Assembly: GCA_003439945.1 (NCBI GenBank)
Contig: QVRM01001772.1
Span: 62,001-126,000, forward strand
Origin: Dermanyssus gallinae
Lineage: Eukaryota > Arthropoda > Arachnida > Mesostigmata > Dermanyssidae
DNA: 64,000 nucleotides
Reading direction: 5' to 3'
The notes beneath the pieces are model-generated. The model made no database searches and was not told where the DNA came from. It saw nothing but the letters and a program-made list of their open reading frames with translations. Positions 62,090 through 64,000 of the stretch are shown piece by piece. Numbering within the stretch: the first letter of the stretch is position 1; each line of letters begins with the position of its first letter. The position numbers were made by a program, and so were the translations under genes.

Positions 62090-63330
62090 ATGTTTTTGAG
62101 GAGGTTTAGGGTTTCAAATATATTTACGTACGGCTAAGTAAAGTCATAATAGGGGTTGATTAGTCTTTTAACATGCTCAGACAGTGTAGGACTCGGCCAC
62201 CGAACGGCAAGTCTTGCAGGCAAGCCTTGGCGCTTGGCAAGAGTCGGGCCATAAGCTGATGCCAGTATCCACTAAACCCTAGTGCCTAAATATATGTATC
62301 CTCCTTAAGGTGACCCTCCGGCCTGCGATATCCTTAACGCACAATAGTAACTACGCACAGGCGGTGAAGAAGTCTCGAAAAAATTTAAATCATTAGGTCC
62401 TGCTTGTCGAGTTGCACGTGGACAGCAACTCTTGTACGCTTTCCACTCTTTTTCTTCTTTTTGCTTTTTCATTTGCTTTTGTGATACGTTCAATGGGCTT
62501 TGCAGCCGTGCCCCAGTGTTTGACCGACGTGAGCATAAACGTGACTAAAACTCCCAGCGTATCCTTTCAGGGCATGTCTCGTCTGGTCACGGTCTATGCG
62601 GAGTATCTCAAAACCGTGTGCTTCGAAGTGTCCATATTGTCGCAATGTTCAAGCACCGGGTTGAATCGACCTTTCCTACCCGGTTTAAATACAAAACGAA
62701 ATCGCCATGATTTGTGCCAACCTGCGTCAGATGGTATAGAGGACCACCCAGGACTATGCGCTCCTGGTTGTCCCGCTCCATCTGCCACCGATACAGTGTC
62801 ACCTCGCATTTTTCTACGAACCTGCTAACTGGGTCAGCCAGACATTTGGCTGCCTTGAGGTCCCAGGGCACTGTCTCCGCCAGCACGAGCAAAGCTATGC
62901 CGTACTGATTATGCGATAACCCCGAATGACACGAATGGCCCCGATCCGCTAAACCTTTCTCAGGACCTTCATCGTAGCGTCCGCGTTCACTGGATGCGAC
63001 AACTAAACTGCCAAATGAGCTAAAAAGGATTACCGACTTGGATATGGTCATCAGAAGTCTTCGTAGGCTATCTATCCCTAGGGGCGGTGTGCGTTGGGCA
63101 GTAGACGGGCAATGTCACTGGCCGCCTTTTGCGCCCCTCGCGGCCGCGATCCTGACATGAGCGATTCCCCACAGTTGTCAGTACTAGGTACATACTCAGG
63201 TATCTTGCCTATCTATATTTTTAGCTCAATATTTACGCTGGACAATTTACAGAATAGAGCGTACCTCCGGGCCGCTCTTTTCTCGCACGCTACAGGTAAC
63301 CGAACTGTATCCACCTCCCGTGTATAGGCG
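62090..63330 (-). mobile_element. R1-clade LINE fragment (post-RT to 3'UTR)
   Basis: Read on minus it shows ASDIARLLPNAHRP (compare LARLLPRTRG at 35466), LVLAETVPWDLKAAKCLADP, then YHLTQVGTNHGDFVLYLNRV and GKVDSTRCLN, the LTQxLTGHGxFxxYLHRxGxxDSPxCxxC block with the zinc knuckle's first part. The 3'UTR motif GGTTTAGTGGATACTGG with GAGTCCTACACTGTCTGAG lies at 62270-62180. Frames change several times. It is a different R1 lineage from the split copy to its left. Confidence 0.75.
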
Positions 63331-64000
63331 TTTCGCTTTTCCAGGCGGGCATACATGCAACGCAAATTATTTTAGTTTTCACGATTTTAATCGTAACATC
63401 TGTAAGCTTGAATAGCCTTTTACATATGGTAGCGACTACGATGACTTAATGACCTACAGTAAAACTAAGACGAACTCTCTACGGAAACCTGTAATCGCCG
63501 TAATAGCCAATCTTTGCCCTAGTTCTTCGAGAAAGTGTGGCACACTCATTCGCAATACCCATTGCCTAAAAAATCAAATTCATCTTTTTTTCTATATCTA
63601 CATTTCACAAACAACTACCAAGTGTCTTACAACTAACACTCAGTTTAAAGTTGTAGCGTGCAAGCAGTTTCGCAGCTCGCATTTTCAATTATCAATAACC
63701 TAGCCATTCGCCACGAGAACAGGTTATTTACAAGCCTCATATTGGCAATTTGTTCTAACGATATCGGTTACCAATTTTAAGATCGTTTAAACGATTGGTA
63801 AAATATTTGGTTTTATTTAATGCGTTTGAAATACGATAATGCCTACGACAATCCACTCTGGACTGCAGTTCCCAATGAAATACTATAACAATAAAATGCT
63901 GGACAACGTTACATCTCAATAAAACACGAGCAAAAAATGTGAGTACATTTTTAATTGCTTCAATGTGTTTGCTTAAGTAAGGCCACCAAACCTCACAACA
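63331..64000. other. Right end of window, unassigned
   Basis: AT-rich sequence; no repeat family, RNA gene or exon could be recognised. Confidence 0.4.

Overview
This is a eukaryotic window, most likely from an arthropod. The evidence is genes split by GT/AG introns, a gustatory-receptor-type gene, mariner elements, R1-clade and CR1/Jockey-type LINEs, tRNA-derived SINEs and many long (AT)n arrays. Gene structure and repeats would fit a chelicerate such as a mite or tick, but that is an inference. The sequence alone does not fix the species.

Layout. (1) 1.8-3.2 kb, + strand: one gustatory-receptor-like seven-helix protein in a single long reading frame. (2) 3.8-25.0 kb, - strand: a complete SLC5-family sodium/solute symporter. 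I rebuilt it as 11 exons (626 codons plus stop) with every junction in phase and GT/AG. It lies tail to tail with the receptor gene, and its introns hold most of the repeats of the left third. Its upstream flank (25.0-26.6 kb) is GC-rich with trinucleotide runs. (3) 26.6-50 kb: repeat-dominated DNA with CR1/Jockey-like and R1-like LINE fragments, a gag zinc-knuckle fragment, SINEs, (AT)n arrays, and a family of long inverted-repeat (foldback) elements that peaks in a fused head-to-head pair at 39.96-41.88 kb. (4) 51.66-54.23 kb, + strand: a three-exon gene for a 183-residue secreted protein of unknown function, with an Arg4 site near the C-terminus. (5) 55.4-63.3 kb: an R1-clade LINE split by a nearly intact mariner (57.48-58.77 kb) and by an inverted 3' end of another R1 copy, then a further R1 fragment on the other strand.

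Only three loci look like host protein genes: the receptor, the symporter and the secreted protein. They show no pathway link to each other. The rest is repeat landscape. Two SINE families, at least six R1-related segments (recognisable by a shared 3'UTR motif), two mariner lineages and at least three inverted-repeat copies can be told apart by eye. A tRNA-Pro-like gene with a damaged T-loop lies at 688-759.

Splice junctions, repeat boundaries and similarities were worked out by reading. No database search or alignment program was used.
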